From assembly GCA_013044085.1 (NCBI GenBank), contig JABEVI010000222.1, positions 1-7,030 on the forward strand: a stretch of 7,030 nt of DNA, in the 5' to 3' direction. The stretch is from Steroidobacteraceae bacterium. Lineage in GTDB: Bacteria > Pseudomonadota > Gammaproteobacteria > Steroidobacterales > Steroidobacteraceae. The notes under the pieces are model-generated. The model made no database searches and was not told where the DNA came from. It saw only the letters and a list, made by a program, of their open reading frames with translations. A program made the position numbers and the translations under genes. This document shows positions 5,263-7,030 of this stretch, piece by piece. Position 1 is the stretch's first letter; each line of letters begins with the position of its first letter.

Positions 5263-6972
5263 ATGACCCTGCCTTCAAAGCTTGATTTCACGCGACTGCG
5301 CGACGAGGTCGTTGGCATCGACGCCCTCATCGAGACCGCGTTCGGCGAGCGAACGATGGTGTATTGCGATTACACCGCATCGGGACGTTCGCTGCATTTT
5401 GTTGAACGCTATCTGCACACGCTGTTGCGCAGCTATGCCAACACACATACCGAGGATGACATCAGTGGCCGAGCAATGTCGAAGCTGCTGCACGATGCCG
5501 AGGAGGCCATCAAACGAGCGGTCAATGCGGGTCCAAGCGGCAAAATCGTCGCCTGCGGTACCGGCGCGACGGGTGCGATCGACAAGTTGCAACAGATATT
5601 GGGCATCGCCATCCCGCCCGTGACGAAAGCCCGCTACGCCGAACATCTCATCGAATTTTTGGGAGCCGATCGAAGCCGGGCGTTTGAGGATTTCCAGAGA
5701 GAACGTCAACCCGTGGTTTTCGTCGGGCCTTATGAGCATCATTCCAACGAGATTTCCTGGCGGCAGGGGCTCGCAACGGTCGTCACGGTTGATTTGCGGG
5801 ATGATGGCGGCATTGACCTGAATCATCTTGCGGCATTGCTGCAAAGTCCCGAACATCAGAACCGACTGAAGATCGGGTCCTTCTCCGCGGCCTCCAATGT
5901 CACTGGAATGCGCACGCCCGTTCACGAAATCGCGATGCTCCTGCACCGCCATTCAGCCGTTGCCTGCTTTGATTACGCGGCAAACGGGCCATACGTCGAG
6001 ATAGACATGAATCGTGGTGACGATCGGTGGATCGATGCCATCTTTCTTTCCCCCCACAAATTCATCGGTGGACCGGGGTCGAGCGGGATTCTCGTTTTCA
6101 ACCCGCGCCTGTACCGACCGGATCTCCCACCTACCGTCGCCGGCGGTGGTACGGTTGATTACGTGAGTCCGATCGACCAGGATTTCGTCAACGATATCGA
6201 GACCCGTGAGAAATCGGGAACTCCCGGCATTCTGCAAACCATCCGCGCCGCCCTGGCGTTTGAGATCAAGAGGGCATTGACACCGGCTGCGATCGAGGCC
6301 CGTGAGCAAGTGCTGCTTGACCGCGCTTTCGAGCGCTGGAGGCACGTGGATGGACTCGAGATCCTGGGGAATCCGGATCCGGCATGCCGGATCGGCATCG
6401 TTTCGTTCAGCATTCGCGATCCTCGCGGAGGCTTTTTGCACCCAAAATTCGTGACGGTGCTGCTGAACGATTTGTTCGGAATCCAGTCACGTGCGGGCTG
6501 TTCGTGTGCGGGTCCCTATGGACACCGACTGCTTTCGATCGGTCATGACATCTCCGAGCAGTATCGCGATTGGATCAAGAGGGGCTATCACGGGATCAAG
6601 CCCGGATGGTGCCGGATCGGTCTTCATTTCGTCATGGACGACGTTGATGCAAATTTCGTGATCGAGGCGATCCGCTTCGTCGCGACGGAAGGTTACAAGT
6701 TTCTGCCCCTCTACGGCTTTGATCCATTATCCGGCGGTTGGAAGCACCGTGACGAGAGGGGTCGCGACCCATCACTCTGCCTTGACAACGCCTTGGACGC
6801 CCACGACACGGCGCCGTCTGCCTTGCCCGCCTCTGAACGTGCACGGCGCTTCGATGGCTATATTGATAAGGCACGACTTATCGCCGCAGACTTGGGCGAA
6901 CCCACCGGCGAGTCCGGCCGCCTCCTGAGTGGGGCATTCGGAGATTTGCAGTTCTTCTCGACATACGGGTGA
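5263..6972 (+). CDS. Class V aminotransferase-fold PLP enzyme, SufS/selenocysteine lyase-like, with extended C-terminus
   Basis: The protein is 569 residues, against roughly 400-410 for SufS. The fold and active site follow cysteine desulfurases. EHHSNEISW (158-166) matches the SufS EHHAN motif, whose histidine stacks on PLP. D237 in FDYAANGPY contacts the PLP nitrogen, SPHKFIGG (263-270) carries the Schiff-base lysine K266, and GGGTVDYVS (294-302) and EKSGTPG (316-322) are also shared. RAGCSCAGP (410-418) aligns with the SufS RTGHHCAQP loop, placing C415 at the catalytic cysteine and C413 where SufS has histidine. A cysteine desulfurase or related C-S/C-Se lyase is the likely chemistry; the substrate is unknown. 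Residues past about 485 form an extra tail with no motif I recognise. ATG 5263 is preferred because GGAG (5252-5255) lies 7 bases before it; a TTG at 5230 would add 11 residues. The gene is divergent from the sirtuin, with about 200 bases between the starts. By eye its codon use is less GC-extreme than its neighbours. No suf or isc genes are visible. Confidence 0.9.
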   Translation: MTLPSKLDFTRLRDEVVGIDALIETAFGERTMVYCDYTASGRSLHFVERYLHTLLRSYANTHTEDDISGRAMSKLLHDAEEAIKRAVNAGPSGKIVACGTGATGAIDKLQQILGIAIPPVTKARYAEHLIEFLGADRSRAFEDFQRERQPVVFVGPYEHHSNEISWRQGLATVVTVDLRDDGGIDLNHLAALLQSPEHQNRLKIGSFSAASNVTGMRTPVHEIAMLLHRHSAVACFDYAANGPYVEIDMNRGDDRWIDAIFLSPHKFIGGPGSSGILVFNPRLYRPDLPPTVAGGGTVDYVSPIDQDFVNDIETREKSGTPGILQTIRAALAFEIKRALTPAAIEAREQVLLDRAFERWRHVDGLEILGNPDPACRIGIVSFSIRDPRGGFLHPKFVTVLLNDLFGIQSRAGCSCAGPYGHRLLSIGHDISEQYRDWIKRGYHGIKPGWCRIGLHFVMDDVDANFVIEAIRFVATEGYKFLPLYGFDPLSGGWKHRDERGRDPSLCLDNALDAHDTAPSALPASERARRFDGYIDKARLIAADLGEPTGESGRLLSGAFGDLQFFSTYG

Positions 6973-7002
6973 CGCGACAAGTCGTCGGCGGAGCGGTTGG
7001 CG

Positions 7003-7030
7003 TCACGGGGTAATCTCGAAGACCGTACCG
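7003..7030 (-). CDS. Possible C-terminal end of a minus-strand gene entering from the right
   Basis: On the minus strand a frame open at the window edge ends GTVFEITP followed by TGA at 7005-7003. The short hydrophobic strand-like ending resembles many enzyme C-termini, and the codons suit the GC-rich usage here. It would be convergent with the class V PLP enzyme, 30 bases from its stop. Eight codons are too few to be sure. Confidence 0.28.

Noticed and set aside
6973..7002. Terminator after the class V PLP enzyme gene
   Set aside because: CGAC-AA-GTCG pairs only four bases around a two-base loop and has no following T-run, so it is not a credible terminator.
1..7030. CRISPR array, tRNA, rRNA, insertion sequence, toxin-antitoxin or defence island
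   Set aside because: No regularly spaced repeats, no transposase, recombinase or terminal repeats, and no RNA gene signature were seen. The sirtuin is a stand-alone protein deacylase of normal length without the fused domains of anti-phage sirtuins.

Overview
This window is GC-rich, densely coded DNA whose gene families suggest a proteobacterium. The sirtuin, for example, is of the type seen in Pseudomonas and relatives, but I cannot place the genus. I see no phage, insertion sequence, CRISPR array, rRNA or tRNA. Most of the window is ordinary metabolic and accessory chromosome. The notable points are a decayed pair of hydrolase genes and a sirtuin gene with an apparently non-canonical start codon.

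Layout from left to right. Bases 1-97 hold the first 32 codons of a minus-strand gene that runs off the left edge. A gap of about 230 bases leads to a plus-strand gene for a four-helix membrane protein (about 328-1293). Its 3' end overlaps, tail to tail, a minus-strand nitrilase gene (1253-2248) with an intact Glu-Lys-Cys triad. Upstream of the nitrilase on the same strand lies one open frame (2260-3558). It is a composite: the C-terminal end of an alpha/beta hydrolase runs directly into an SGNH/GDSL hydrolase. The SGNH part carries two out-of-frame deletions that cancel each other and remove catalytic block III, so it is most likely a pseudogene. Next on the minus strand come a small sulfotransferase (3564-4193) and a Sir2 NAD-dependent protein deacylase (4240-5061). 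The sirtuin's only sensible start is a CTG codon seven bases after a near-perfect Shine-Dalgarno sequence. Divergent from it, on the plus strand, is a long class V (SufS-like) PLP enzyme (5263-6972). At the right edge a short minus-strand frame may be the C-terminus of another gene.

The four minus-strand units from 5061 down to 1253 are closely spaced (46, 5 and 11 bases) and could be one transcript: sirtuin, sulfotransferase, hydrolase remnant, nitrilase. No shared pathway is evident. The truncation of the alpha/beta hydrolase exactly at the sulfotransferase end suggests that small deletions have rearranged this stretch. I found no convincing new defence or mobile system here.
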